From assembly GCA_033297075.1 (NCBI GenBank), contig MU858095.1, positions 153,703-217,702 of the forward strand: 64,000 nucleotides of DNA, in the 5' to 3' direction. This DNA is from Rhypophila decipiens (taxonomy: Eukaryota; Ascomycota; Sordariomycetes; Sordariales; Naviculisporaceae). The translations under genes and the position numbers were made by a program. A model generated the notes under the pieces. That model did not search any database and had not been told where the DNA came from. It saw nothing but the letters and a program-made list of their open reading frames with translations. Of the stretch, positions 33,988 to 45,271 are shown piece by piece (position 1 is the stretch's first letter; each line of letters starts with the position of its first letter).

Positions 33988-35984
33988 TTTGACGTTGGTT
34001 TGAATTTCGAGCGTTAACTTGGAGGTCAAGTTTTGTTTTGGTTGAGTATTGTGTGGGAGAAGAGGGCTGAATGCGAAGATTATTAGATGGGAATCAAATT
34101 TCAGGATATGGTATTGTGGGATATTTGGGATAGTTATATACCTTTTGAATCCTTGGTCTCTTTAATTGCGTCGGAATTGCGTCGAGGCGATGTAAGTGGC
34201 CATGTAAGAGGTTGTTTGGAACGTCAGGCCGAAAACTGGATCTTGGTCACCAGACCAGCCCGCCCCATCCAATTACGTCATATCTCACCCCCTTTCCGAT
34301 GTGAGAGCAAGTGTGCATATCAACATTTCGTCCCTGTCCCTGCCCAGCAGTGACAGAAGCATACGATCTTATTGGTCAGAATGATAGGATTATCGAAGAA
34401 TGACGTATCGTTTGTCGTGCAGTCGGCTGGGACTGGGGAGCGACAGTCTGGCTCTCGGCAAGTTCCGCTCATACTTAAACCACCAATGACTGTGTACATG
34501 TTCAACGACAGAATGACAACAAAATCTCAGCGCAGGCGGTGGATTATGCATTACCTTTGATGCCTTTTTCCGCTCAACATGAGCATACTTGGATGATAAC
34601 AGTCACTCTCTGTACTCCCGGGACTGCTCCGATAACGTCCCCCCGTCCAATTTCCACACTCGGCGACTGAACTCAGTATCTCGGCCTCACCCTTAATTTG
34701 AACTTGGCGCAAGAGATTTTGAAGAACTAAACCTGGCCATTGATAAAAAAGACCTTTCTCTCTTTCAATAACAGAATAAATCACACCGTATAGACGTAAA
34801 TATCCAAGGCAGCAGCGGTTCTTAAGCCCTCACATGCCTATTGGGCCGCTGCCGATCAGACTGTCCCAGAAGATACCACGCTTCACTGACAAGCACAGCT
34901 CAATATTATAACCACTTACTGCTTCTTCAGTTCCACGACGGTTTCATCCTCTTCCCTCATCTCGTCTGAAATACTCAACAAATATTGCAAAACTTGAACT
35001 TTGGATTACCCGTCGGTTGGCCTCGGCTGCGTTCTCTGAACCTAAATTCTTTCGGTGTGAATCAAACGTCCAGTTTCTACAATAAATGAATTGTGAATGT
35101 CGAAGATGACCTACGACGCATCATACAGATCTGGGAAACGGTTCTGGATCTTCAAATTCCCCGCAACCAGGAGGGATATCTCGTCCGTCTTGGATGCTCA
35201 AAGACATGGAAGCTTCGGAGCTTCGGCAATCTTTGTTCGTCAGAAAATATATTGCAGACATTAGCCGTCTAAACAGGATCTGTTCCCAGTAAGCTTAATG
35301 AGTAACACAATTCTCCTACGAGCCCGGGCAAACTTGGCTCTGGGTCCATCTTTTGTTCGAGGTAGTCGTTGTAACTCGTTGATGTTTTTGACCGTCTGGA
35401 AGAACTCGACCAGGCTAGTGATACGATATCGCTCACGACTGAGGCCTTTCCAGCCATTCCCTCCTCGGCCTACATCTTCTCTTTCTCTGTCACTCCTGGC
35501 ATGTTTGCTGGCCCAGTCTCTGTCCCATGACCGCCACTCAGGCCCACCATCTCTTCCCACAAAGATAGCCCAGTTTGGATTAGTGATGATAGTGATGGAG
35601 TGTCGGCTGCTGGACCCCAATATCTGTGGGTCGAGGTCGTACACATTCCTATCGCATCCGTACATCGTGATCTGTTGCAAGGACTCGTGAGCTGGGACAT
35701 ACATCTCTCTTGACCTTTGTTTGCCCTCTTCTTCGCCCCAAATTCACTTTCTCACATGTCTACAACGTATACTTCCAATAGTCCTATGCGAATAGTCATG
35801 ATGCACAAGGAGGACTCCTGTACAATAGATGCCTCAACTGGACGGGAGTAGAGGCTTTGACTAGGTAGAATAAATGCCTTGACTGGCTTGAATAAAAATG
35901 TCCTGACTAGAAAAAAGAAATGTATTGCGTTGGCTGAATGCCGTGTTATATAACATGTTACAAAGCTTCCTTTTACACTTATGC
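33988..35984. other. Intergenic region, about 2.0 kb, with one doubtful frame
   Basis: Apart from the doubtful minus-strand frame at 35261-35704, only short shadow frames are present. The region includes the promoter of the small Gly-rich gene and the 3' flank of the chitinase. Confidence 0.5.
35261..35704 (-). CDS. Hypothetical protein, doubtful
   Basis: An ATG-started frame of 147 aa with a natural-looking start (MYVPAHESLQQITMYGCDRN) and a charged, Arg-rich C-terminal half. No signal peptide, helix or known motif was recognised, and an antisense frame of 130 codons overlaps it. It could be a lineage-specific gene, the remnant of a larger one (for instance the C-terminus of an F-box-type protein), or chance. 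Not assigned. Confidence 0.25.
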   Translation of the reverse strand: MYVPAHESLQQITMYGCDRNVYDLDPQILGSSSRHSITIITNPNWAIFVGRDGGPEWRSWDRDWASKHARSDREREDVGRGGNGWKGLSRERYRITSLVEFFQTVKNINELQRLPRTKDGPRAKFARARRRIVLLIKLTGNRSCLDG

Positions 35985-38900
35985 CTATTGCGGCGGCTCC
36001 TGAGGTGCAAAGTCGTACGAGGTTCCATCAATCAAAAAGTTGATCTGGTACATGGACTGGTCCCAGCTTGGATGGCGTTCCCAGTTGTTCAAGAACCTTC
36101 CTATATTCTGGGGATCGATATCCCCTTGTTGGCCAACACGGCCAGAACCCCAGAGAATAAGATCCAGCCCCCGGCTGGCCATATAGCCGTCGTTGAACAA
36201 TCGCTGCGACCACTGCAGTAATCGTTGGTGGAACGCGACGTCGGTTGGAAGGCCATCGGTAGGCACGCCAACATTACTGCCAAACCACCACAGCGAGTCC
36301 TCGGGGCACCACAAGGGATCTCTGTCATTACGCATTCCATCAGTGTTGGAAACGCGCCACGCTGCCTGTGGGTTGGTCTGATCGGATTGGTAGCCATGGA
36401 AGACTTGGATGTTCTCAACGCCGATGTACGTACGGCCATTGATTTGGCGGAGAAACTGGGTGTTTGGTGCTGCTCTCTCGGGTCCGGTCCTGATGTGGAT
36501 GTGGAACACGACCCATCGGTCGGGTTGGCCATTGGTGTTTCTATGGTTATCTCGGTATCGGTCGTGGGACGCCGCGGGGCCTGCTTGGCCGGGGACACGT
36601 CCGATCCAGTAGGCCAGTTCGAGCATCGGGCCTTCTTGGTTTTCGAGGAAGGCCCAGCGCGCGTAGTGTAGGCTCAGGTCGCCGTTAAGGATACCCTCCA
36701 GGATGACGCCCATGTTTATCTGGCCATTGTTCCCCGTCGTTCCCCAGTAGATGTGGCGTTCCTGCAAACTTGAATCCGTCTTGGTGAGGTCCACAGCGCG
36801 CTTTTTCCCATGTCTGCTTGGATACTCACAGAAGAGTTGTTGGGTGCGCTGCATACGTCTCACGCCCTGGCCGGCGGCCAGGGGGTTCAGAAGAATGTAG
36901 CGCATCCAGGAATTGGGGTCCAAACGCGGGGTGTCGTGGTAAATGGACCGAAGGCTGTCGATTTCGAGAATCTCGTCATAGTGACCGGCAAAGCGATCGT
37001 TCCAAACAGGTTTGAAGGCGTCCAGCATGGCGGAGGCCATGGTGAGCATGACGGCAGCATAGGATACCAGCTTTTCAAAGTGATCCAGCTGGCAGTCGGT
37101 GGCCCTGCCGTTCAGAATGCGGTACTCGGCAGCCTCCATCTCCAGAGATCGCTTCATGTTGGAGAAGGTGTTACCAGGGTCGACAACCAAGACGGTGGCC
37201 GGGCATGTCGGATTCTCCATGTATTTTTCGAGCAGCGTCTGGAACTCCTTGTTCTGCTTTCCGCCAAAGGGATCATCGTCGCCCCGTGGGACTATGGTAA
37301 TGGCCGGGGGCTTGCAGCAATACGCCCAAGCACCGCCGTAGCAGCCGCTGCTTCCTCCAGAAAAAGGGTTGGTAACTTCGGTGGCGACCTTGATTCGGTC
37401 GGGGCCGCAGGTATCCTCGCAGATGTGGTCCCCCTCAAACATTGGCGGGTTTCCCTTCTTGACCCATTCACAGTTGGAAAAGTCGGCTGGGGGAGGGTTC
37501 CGGCAGCAGTAGCTCTTCGTTCCACTGTTGCAAGGCTGCTCACCGCCGGCGCCCGTTCTTGTCGACACTACCTTGTGGGGGAAGTCGCTGGGGCAGGATC
37601 CGCCGTTGCATGCCGGTGCTGAACCGACCCATTTGCACATACCGTAGGAGCCCGTTGACGGAGTCGAGGTGCAGCACGCACTCTGGTGACGAAGGTTGCA
37701 CCCGGCCCGAAGAGTGCCGACTTCGACTTCGCCGCCCTCGCAGCCGGGGCTACAGTCACCCGAGTTCTTGTGTCCCCGCCAGCGGCAGACGGGCAGGGTT
37801 TGGTCCGAAGGGCAGCAGAGCACCGAGCTGCCGCCGGCAAGGCAGTTCTCTCCGCTCATCATAATTTCCTTGTGGCCCTCGCGCTGCACATGCTTGAAGC
37901 CGGCAGGGCAGCTGCCGTAGCAGCCGGACCACCGACATAGCTTGGCAACCTGTGGCAGGTCGAGGACCGGTTGAGGAGGAGGAACGAAGACGGGAGCGTC
38001 CATCTGCTTGCGACCCACGGCTGAGGTCAGAGCCTTGATGTTGGTGGCCTGCGCGTCGTCCTGGCTCATGGCCCACACCATGACGCCCGGGATGCACTGG
38101 CCCCTGATGATGTTGGCCTTGAGCCGCCACGTTGCCACATCGTCAAAGCTCACCCACTGGTCGCCCCAGGAGACCGTCTTGACGGCGGCTTCGCGGTGCA
38201 GCACCGGCGTCAAGCCGCGGTTTTTGATCTCGTCGGCAATCTCGGGGTGGAGGAGAACGCCTGTTGTCTTTGAGCACCTGCCGGCGTTGCCTCCAGAGCT
38301 GACACGGCATCCCGGTGCGGTGCAGGCCTGGTCTGTCAGGGTGAAGCTGCGGCTGTAGAAAGCCATGCCGAAGGTGACCTTCTCAGGCTTGATCTCGTTG
38401 CGCCACAAAAGGTCGAGTGCGTCTTGGATCTCGGTCATGTTGCTGTGCGCGTTGGCCCACGGACCGGTCCATTTGTTTTCAATGTCCCAGGAGCCGTGCA
38501 TGTCGTAGCTCATGATGTTGAACCAGTCGACGTACTTTTGCAGATTGCCAATGTCAAAGTGCTGCAGATACCAGTAGCTGGCCGGGAGAGTCAGGGACAC
38601 GAGCTTCTTCAAGCCTCCTCCCTTCATCCTGTCGTACAGCGCCTTCTGGAACGTCACAAAGTTCTTGTAGTCGACTCCTCTGCCCTTGCGGTCTTCGGCA
38701 ACTGGATACTCCCTGTTTTGTCCCGTCAGTCGAAAAGGTTTATAGTAAATAAATAGAAAATAGGCACTCACCAGTCAACGTCGATGCCATCGAAACTGTA
38801 CTGGTTCATCATCTTGACAAGAGAATCGATAAACTTCTTTGTGTTTGCCGAAGAGGCAGCAATGTCACTGAATGTTCTCTCGGTCGGACCGGGGTCGTTG

Positions 38901-39626
38901 AAAGCCCAGCCTCCCACCGCTATCCAGATCCTGACGTCGGGCTGGATGAGCTTGATGGCGCTGATGCGTTGCATGTAGTCGGCCGTGTTGGAGTCGCCTG
39001 CCTTGATCTCAAACGTGTTGGGATCGATGGTGGCAAAGGAAAAGATGATGTCTGTGTAGTAGCCGAACGGAACCTTTTCGGGCAACATGCTGTAGCAAGG
39101 CCGGTTTGCCGTAGACCAGGCCTCGTAGTAACCGATGACACGAGTGACGGGTGTGCTATTGACACTGCAAGATGGCCGCTACATGATACATCAGTGGACG
39201 TCAGCACATGTCGTCAACACGCCCTCTGAGTTCCCCATGTCACAAGCACTTGACTAACCTTTACGGGGTCGTTGGCGCAAAATTCCTGCGTCGTGCCACA
39301 GAAGCCATACTTGCTGCAGCACACGTTGAGAGGGCATTTCTCCGACTTGCTCCAGCTGGTGGAATTCCATGTTCCTGGGTTGCAGTCGGACTTGCGGTCG
39401 CATCCGCTGAGGCATCCGGTACTATATGGCTCGATTAGAACAACAGCCTCTGGGGCGATTCTGGTTGCGAACTTGTTACTTACCCGCAGAAATCAGGGCC
39501 AAAGCCACAGAATCCGGAACGGGAACAACATCCAATCGGACAGAGATTGGAAGCGCTGCACTCCTGCTGGACCGAAAGTTGTAATAGAGAAAAGAGAGTG
39601 ACAAGAAGGAGTATAATCTTGGCCAT
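35985..39626 (-). CDS. Killer-toxin-like GH18 chitinase with chitin-binding domains (subgroup C)
   Basis: Four exons on the minus strand, 39626-39484, 39421-39259, 39178-38772 and 38712-35985 (introns 62, 80 and 59 bp), give 1146 aa. The order is: signal peptide (MAKIILLLVTLFSLLQLSVQ); a Cys-rich chitin-binding (hevein-type ChtBD1) region including CPLNVCCSKYGFCGTTQEFC; GH18 domain beginning RVIGYYEAW; catalytic motif FDGIDVDWEYP, completed across the last intron, with the acid Glu; substrate-site YDMHGSWD and MVWAMSQDDA; several Cys-rich repeats; and a long C-terminal region with a YIGVENIQVFHGYQ-type segment. This is the layout of fungal subgroup-C chitinases, related to the alpha/beta subunit of yeast killer toxin. 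It is secreted and degrades chitin, probably of other fungi, insects or its own wall. It shares an 844-bp divergent promoter with a LysM gene. Confidence 0.93.
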
Positions 39627-40470
39627 GATGAAGGAGCGACGTACAGGCACGACTGGCACTGCTTTGGAGGAGGTGGACAAGTGAAGTGTGAATGAGAGTG
39701 TGAGCCTTTAGGACAAGGCGAGCCCGGTCTGATGTTGTTGATGGACGTCGATCGTTGATGTACGGGACGACATGTCTCTTATCACATGTGCATCGCCGCT
39801 TCTGTCCGGAGGAAGGGGGTCTTCCAGATTTGCCTAGGTAGAAAGCTGCCAAGCTGCTGTCCAGGCTGCGGTCCAGGGATGGATATGCCATGGTTTCACC
39901 AAATTGACAAAGGCGACCCAAGGCGGTGCATGTCAGCATGACCGGTAACCGTACGGGGTACATGCAAAGTTCTTGCTTGGCCCAGCAGACCGTCCCGAGT
40001 CATTACCGTTGCAACTTTTATTGTCTAGTGTAGTATAAATGATCGGCTATGGGGTACATCTCCGTGGTGGCACCTCATTTCCGGGGGAAAATCCTTCGAG
40101 GCTTTATTGCTGCTGGGGCCGCGGGAACCCTAGGTATTCCATACTCGAGCCGCAGCAATACAACTCTGCAGCAATACGACTCTACAAAGTACGTGTAACG
40201 AAGCCCCTCGCCCTGTCTTGACATTGCATCCAAGCTAGATTTTCAACCTGAACCCCCTCAAGACACTTGACTGCAGTCCGTCCTCCTGTCGAGTGACTCG
40301 AGGCTGTCAGGTCTATCTGCCAGGTCTACTGCCGTCCCTCGTTCACCTTCCCTTCAGTCTGTCACTTCATCCCCTCGTTTCTGTCCCTCACTCTAGTCCC
40401 TCTTTCATCGTCAATTGTCGCGCTTTGCTCGGTATACCTTAGCAACATAGTAGGATCCAAGTGCGCAGGC
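39627..40470. promoter_or_regulatory. Bidirectional promoter between chitinase and first LysM gene
   Basis: An 844-bp gap between start codons of divergent genes with related chitin functions. It carries a perfect-but-one tandem repeat of 16 bp at 40152-40183 and CT-rich leader sequence before 40471. Shared control is likely but inferred. Confidence 0.5.
40152..40183 (+). repeat. Two-unit 16-bp tandem repeat in the chitinase/LysM promoter
   Basis: GCAGCAATACAACTCT is followed directly by GCAGCAATACGACTCT. It differs at one base and could be a doubled protein-binding site. Confidence 0.7.
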
Positions 40471-41978
40471 ATGGCGTCCTCTCGTTATTCCCGCCCTCTC
40501 GCAGCGGCAGTTCTGGCATCTTTTGCCTCGCTTGTCGCAGGCCAATTCCAGATTGCTCCTACGGGAAGTTTGGCTGGCCTCGGCCTCACCGCAACCTGCG
40601 AAAATGTCTTGTACCAAAGCATCAACTGCAATCCGTACGTCCTGAGTCTCGGCCAAAAGGTCTACCACGGTTCTCCGGGGGAAAGGGCCTTCACCAACAC
40701 GGTCTGCTCGGCGACCTGTTTGACGGCTCTGCAAACCGCTCAGAGGAGAATTCTAGGTGCTTGCGCCCAAACGCCAAACCTGTTTCCGGGATTCCCCGTC
40801 ATTACCTTGATCGATCCCGTCTACTACGGCTGGAATGAGACATGCCTGAAGGACTCAGATGGAGGCTATTGCAACGGTGAGCCCCCGAAAGTCTAGAGAA
40901 ACCCTTCCAGGGCGATATTCGACGATTTTGCTAACACCGAAACAGCCAAGATCGAGGCGTTCCCGGCAGTCGACAATATCGAGGACATGCCGCAAGCCCA
41001 GATCTGCTCCTTTTGTCTCGGAGCCAAGCTCAAGCTCATGCAGTCGTCGCCATACTCGGCCTATGACGAGCTCCACGCCGAAAGACTGCAGTACATCAAC
41101 AAGAAGTGCGGCCAGACAGGCGGAACAGAGCCGCAAGCACCTGCCATCAACCCCAACGGTACCACCCCAGATAACTGCCTCTCCGGCCAAAAGTACACAG
41201 TCAAGAGCGGCGACACGTGTAACAGCATTTCCTTGGCAAACTCTGTCGTAAACATCCCCGTCCTCCCTCCTCCCCCTAAACGCAAAGCTGACTTTCCCTT
41301 CAGTCCTCCTCCACCCTATACTACATCAATGCAGACCTTGTCAACTGCAGCGCCCCGGCCGTCGGCCTTGAGCTCTGCCTTCCGGACCGGTGCGCGACAA
41401 CCTTCACCGTTACCCAGGGTCAAGACTGCGTGACCATCGCCATCCGCGGCGCCGGCAGCACCGCCTCCTCGTGGCAGGACATTGTAACCTGGAACGCCGG
41501 CCTGGACGACCGCTGTAGCAACATCTGGTCCGCCCCGTCCTCGCCGCGCTACTGGGGCAACGTTGTCTGCATCAGCCCCCCGGGCGGGCTTCCAGACCCG
41601 GGTACGGAGGAGCCCAGCGGCCCGGGTACCGGCAACGGAAACATCGGAGGGCCGGGCGGCGAAGGCGACGGGTACGCGGATGCTCCTGTTGCCGCGCCCG
41701 CCGGGACCATTGCCTCTGGGACGACGACGACCATGTGCGGACACTACGTACAGGCCGTGAGTGGCTCGACCTGCGCTTCGCTGATTGTGGGTTCGACCGC
41801 ACCCATCAGCCTCTGGCTAAAGGCGAACCCATCTTTGGGGACCACGCAGACATGTGACGGCAACTTGCGGACTGGGCTGTGGTATTGTCTGTACCCTGTC
41901 AGGGGGTTTGAGAGTGCAGGGCCTAGCTCTACGACATCAGCTGCTAAAACGACTTCGACTGCCCGCGCTCAGTCTTAG
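40471..41978 (+). CDS. Secreted LysM-domain protein (chitin binding)
   Basis: Three exons, 40471-40876, 40946-41247 and 41304-41978 (introns 69 and 56 bp), give 460 aa. A signal peptide (SRPLAAAVLASFASLVAGQ) is followed by a Cys-containing N-terminal domain of about 200 residues, then a LysM: KYTVKSGDTCNSISLANSV continues across intron 2 into LYYINADLVNCSAPAV. A second LysM-like region follows (TTFTVTQGQDCVTIAI ... IVTWNAGLDDRC) and, after a Gly/Pro linker, a third degenerate one (GHYVQAVSGSTCASLIVG). LysM domains bind chitin oligomers; fungal secreted ones protect hyphae or hide chitin from host receptors. Its divergent position next to a subgroup-C chitinase matches a known pairing in ascomycetes. 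No membrane anchor is seen. Confidence 0.9.
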
Positions 41979-43824
41979 GGAAATCCGCAAGGAGGTGTTT
42001 TTTTTCCTGTTTGGGGGGTCTGGCATGTAGTCTCAACTTGATAATATTACCGGATCGCATGCGTAATGCCATGTACCAACCTTTCTAGCTCTTTAAACAA
42101 ACTAGTCCTGCCCTCTAAATCTTTTTTGAACCTTGTCAATAACAAAGGCATTTTCCAGCTTATTTTCCCTTGATGGTACTTCCGAGACTTGCCGTAAATT
42201 GGCGTATTTGCCTGTGATGGAGCGCGTCGAGAAACCTAGTGCCATTGCTCGCACATCATTCTAGTAGCACGGTAAATTAGTAGTGCAACAATTGCACTTG
42301 GAAAAGACCATACTTGCTACTTGAACATTTGATCGTCTCCAAACAGTCAAGATCACCCCAGCGTTTGAAACAACAGAATAGCTAGACGATGCAAGTGGGT
42401 GCTGACTTACTGCAAGGTATCCGCATACCTCGATCTAGAGGTAGGCATGACCACTGACCACGTGCATCCAGAACAAACGCGAGTCATGCACACCCGTCTG
42501 ATCCCACATTTGCCTCGGATGGCAATTCGTCCTCGAGACTGCAACCGATCTTTAGACGGGCCGTTCCAGGCAGCCCTGCACCGCGTTCCGGGATGTTATC
42601 TTGGGTTGTGCCCCGTGGAACCAACCAAATTGACACTCTGGATTTAGAACAGAGGTTGCCATTGGGATGTCGATCAACTCGGACGTATGACCAGACGGGG
42701 AATGGATAAGGTACCGCAAGTAGATTACAAGGACCAACCAAATTGACTAGGTACTTACCTACCTACCTAATGAAGGTAGAAAACTTTCTCCTATAGTGGA
42801 GTGGTGACAAGGTATGTTTTTATTTCACAAGGAATATTTATCACGTCAAACTTGGCTCTGTATACAACTTTGTTAATAATCGCTAACTGTGTGCGACGGG
42901 TCAGAATTCTGGCCTCTGATTGGCTGCAGCCACCCAGCTGGGGAAAGGCTACATTCGGTACAACACTGGGCTGACAGTACTACAGTAGGGGGGTTATTAC
43001 CCCCGTACATACCAAGTAATGGGTTACCACTCCCGAAGTACCGGTGGTGGAGCATACACATGTAAATAGTAGACAAATGCGAGGCAGATTCTTTACATGC
43101 AGGTCATGCACCCACTCAGTTGGACAACACCCAGTTTGTTAGCGTTATAAGCAAGGTCCTTTTGCACTGTTGCAGGCCAAGCAAGGCGAGCTGCGGCAGG
43201 AACACCGCCGATACCTTTGTTGCGGCCGACCGGCCCGTGCGGTGTGTGATCGGTATAGTGTACTAAACGCGGTGGGGCGACGATCTACTTCAGTATTCAC
43301 AGTCACAGATCTGCAAAGCATGCCGAGAAACCCGCAATACCACATTCACATACCACACGGCAGTTTTAGATCTCTAGGCCTGAAAATCCTTTGACGTAGG
43401 TAATCCACATCTCTCAGGCCAATACCCCATTCCCATACAACGCAGCAATTTTATATCTCTGAGCCTAAGAATCCTTCGGCGTAATCCACCTCTCTCTGGC
43501 GATGCAAGGTTTTTGTCGGTGATTAGGGGCTGACAAGACACTTGAGGGCCAAGAGGGTATGGGATGAAGGGGACTACCGATCAGAAGTGAAATTTTGGCA
43601 GCGGAACATGGGCGTTGAACGGGCAGTGATGTCTCCCCTAAGAGGCTCGGGTGATGATCGGCTCGTGGGATCACTGAGGCACGAAGCATCCTTTGGCGAC
43701 GGATATATAATGAAAGTAATCTGCCAGCATTGACTTGACTGCTTCCCGTTATTCCATCAGCATCTTGCGGATCATCCCTTTGTTCATTACCCACGCTCGT
43801 TCATCACCAAGTCACTCGTTCAAG
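41979..43824. other. Intergenic region, about 1.8 kb, with a diverged tandem duplication
   Basis: No supported gene. It contains CTAC/TAGG repeats near 42750-42770 and the tandem duplication at 43335-43499 in front of the second LysM gene. Confidence 0.5.
43335..43499 (+). repeat. Diverged tandem duplication, about 82 bp per unit
   Basis: Unit A (43335-43418) and unit B (43420-43499) share the order CAATACC, CATTC, CATAC, CAG/CAATTTTA, ATCTCT, CCT, AATCCTT, CGTA, AATCCAC and CTCTC. They are imperfect copies with small indels. They lie 330-490 bp upstream of the five-LysM gene and may belong to its promoter. Confidence 0.65.
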
Positions 43825-45200
43825 ATGAAGTCCTCTCAGCTTCTCGCCGGCGCACTCTTGCTCGCTCAAGGAGCCTGGTCGCAATTCACCAGTGATCCGG
43901 ACACCACCGCTGACCCTAACACGGTCAAGACGTGTACGTGGTGGCACGTGGCAGCGAGCGATGATACATGCGCAAGCATCACAACCGCTTACGGGCTCAC
44001 TGCCTTTGCCTTCACGACCTGGAATCCGTCTCTCGCCAAAACATGCACCCTCGTCGTGGGTAACTCGTACTGCATTGAGGACAACTGGGGCGAGAGTCCC
44101 TTGCCCGAGCCCACTGGCGGCATCACTACCACCAAGTCCACCACGTCCACCACCGCGTCCCCGACCCCCACCGGAAACGGCATCGCCACGCCCACGCCGA
44201 TCCAGACTGGCATGGTAGGCAACTGCAACAAGTTCCACCTCGTCAAGGAAGGCGAGGGTTGTGCCTCAATCCAAGGCACCTATGGCGTCTCGCTCGCTCA
44301 GCTGGCCTCGTGGAACCCTGCCATCGGCGCACAGTGCACTGGCATGTGGCTCAACACCTACCTCTGTGTCGGCGTTGTCGGCTCGACTACTACAGCAAAG
44401 CCGACAACGACCAGCACCGGCAACGGCATCTCCACGCCCACGCCGATCCAGACTGGCATGGTCGGCAACTGCAACAGGTTCCACCTTGTCAAGGAAAACG
44501 AAGGTTGTGCCTCGATCCAAGCCACCTATGGCGTCACCCTCGCTCAGCTGTTCTCGTGGAACCCTGCGATCGGCTCCCAGTGCACTGGCATGTGGCTCAA
44601 CACCCACCTCTGCGTCGGCGTTGTCGGCTCGACTACCACGGCCAAGCCGACAACGACCAGCACCAAGGCCGGCAACGGCATCGCCACGCCCACTCCCACG
44701 CAGGCGAATATGGTCGGCAACTGTGACCGCTTCCACAAGGTCGTCGCTGGAGATCAATGTGGTAACATCGCCACCAAGTACGGCATCCCGATCGCCAGCT
44801 TTTACAGCTGGAACCCGGCCGTCGGGAACACTTGCGCGTCGCTCTGGGCTGACACGTATGTCTGCGTGCGGACCATCGGATTCGTCGCGCCCAAGACAAC
44901 AACAACAACCACTGCCCGCACAACCACTACCGTGGCCGGCGGCGTGGCGACTCCCACTCCGATCCAGACCGGCATGGTGAGCGGCTGCAAGAAGTTCCAC
45001 AAGGGTAAGTTTCTCCGCTTTCTCTTCACGTTTGACCTTTTAGCTGACAAATTCAACTTTCAGTTGTCGCCGGAGATCAGTGTGGCAACCTTGCCACGCG
45101 CTACAGCATCACACTGGCCAGTTTTTACAGCTGGAATCCTGCCGTTGGCAACAACTGTCAGTCCCTTTGGGCGGCGTATTACGTATGCGTCGGACGTTAG
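43825..45200 (+). CDS. Secreted protein with five LysM domains
   Basis: Two exons, 43825-45004 and 45064-45200 (59-bp intron), give 438 aa. After the signal peptide (MKSSQLLAGALLLAQGAWS) come five LysM domains separated by Thr/Pro/Ser linkers such as GNGIATPTPIQTGMVGNC. Each LysM has the fungal pattern CxxFHxVxxGDxCxxIxxxYGIxxxxFxSWNPAV with a C-terminal Cys (LNTYLCVGVVG, ADTYVCV, AAYYVCV). Domains 2 and 3 are near-identical DNA copies with a 246-bp period, and domains 4 and 5 are a second similar pair. The last domain is completed only across the intron (KKFHK to VVAGDQCGNLATRY). This is the type of TAL6-like and other LysM effectors that bind chitin. Its stop codon is only 71 bp from that of the convergent ankyrin gene. 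Confidence 0.93.
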
Positions 45201-45271
45201 ACGAGACTGCTTTCACATACCTACCTAGGCCTAGCTACCTACATAAATCAGAAATACACCTAATGTTTGCT

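Noticed and set aside
35298..35690. 130-codon plus-strand frame
   Set aside because: Antisense to the slightly better minus-strand hypothetical frame; rich in Ser/Pro/Arg by base composition only.
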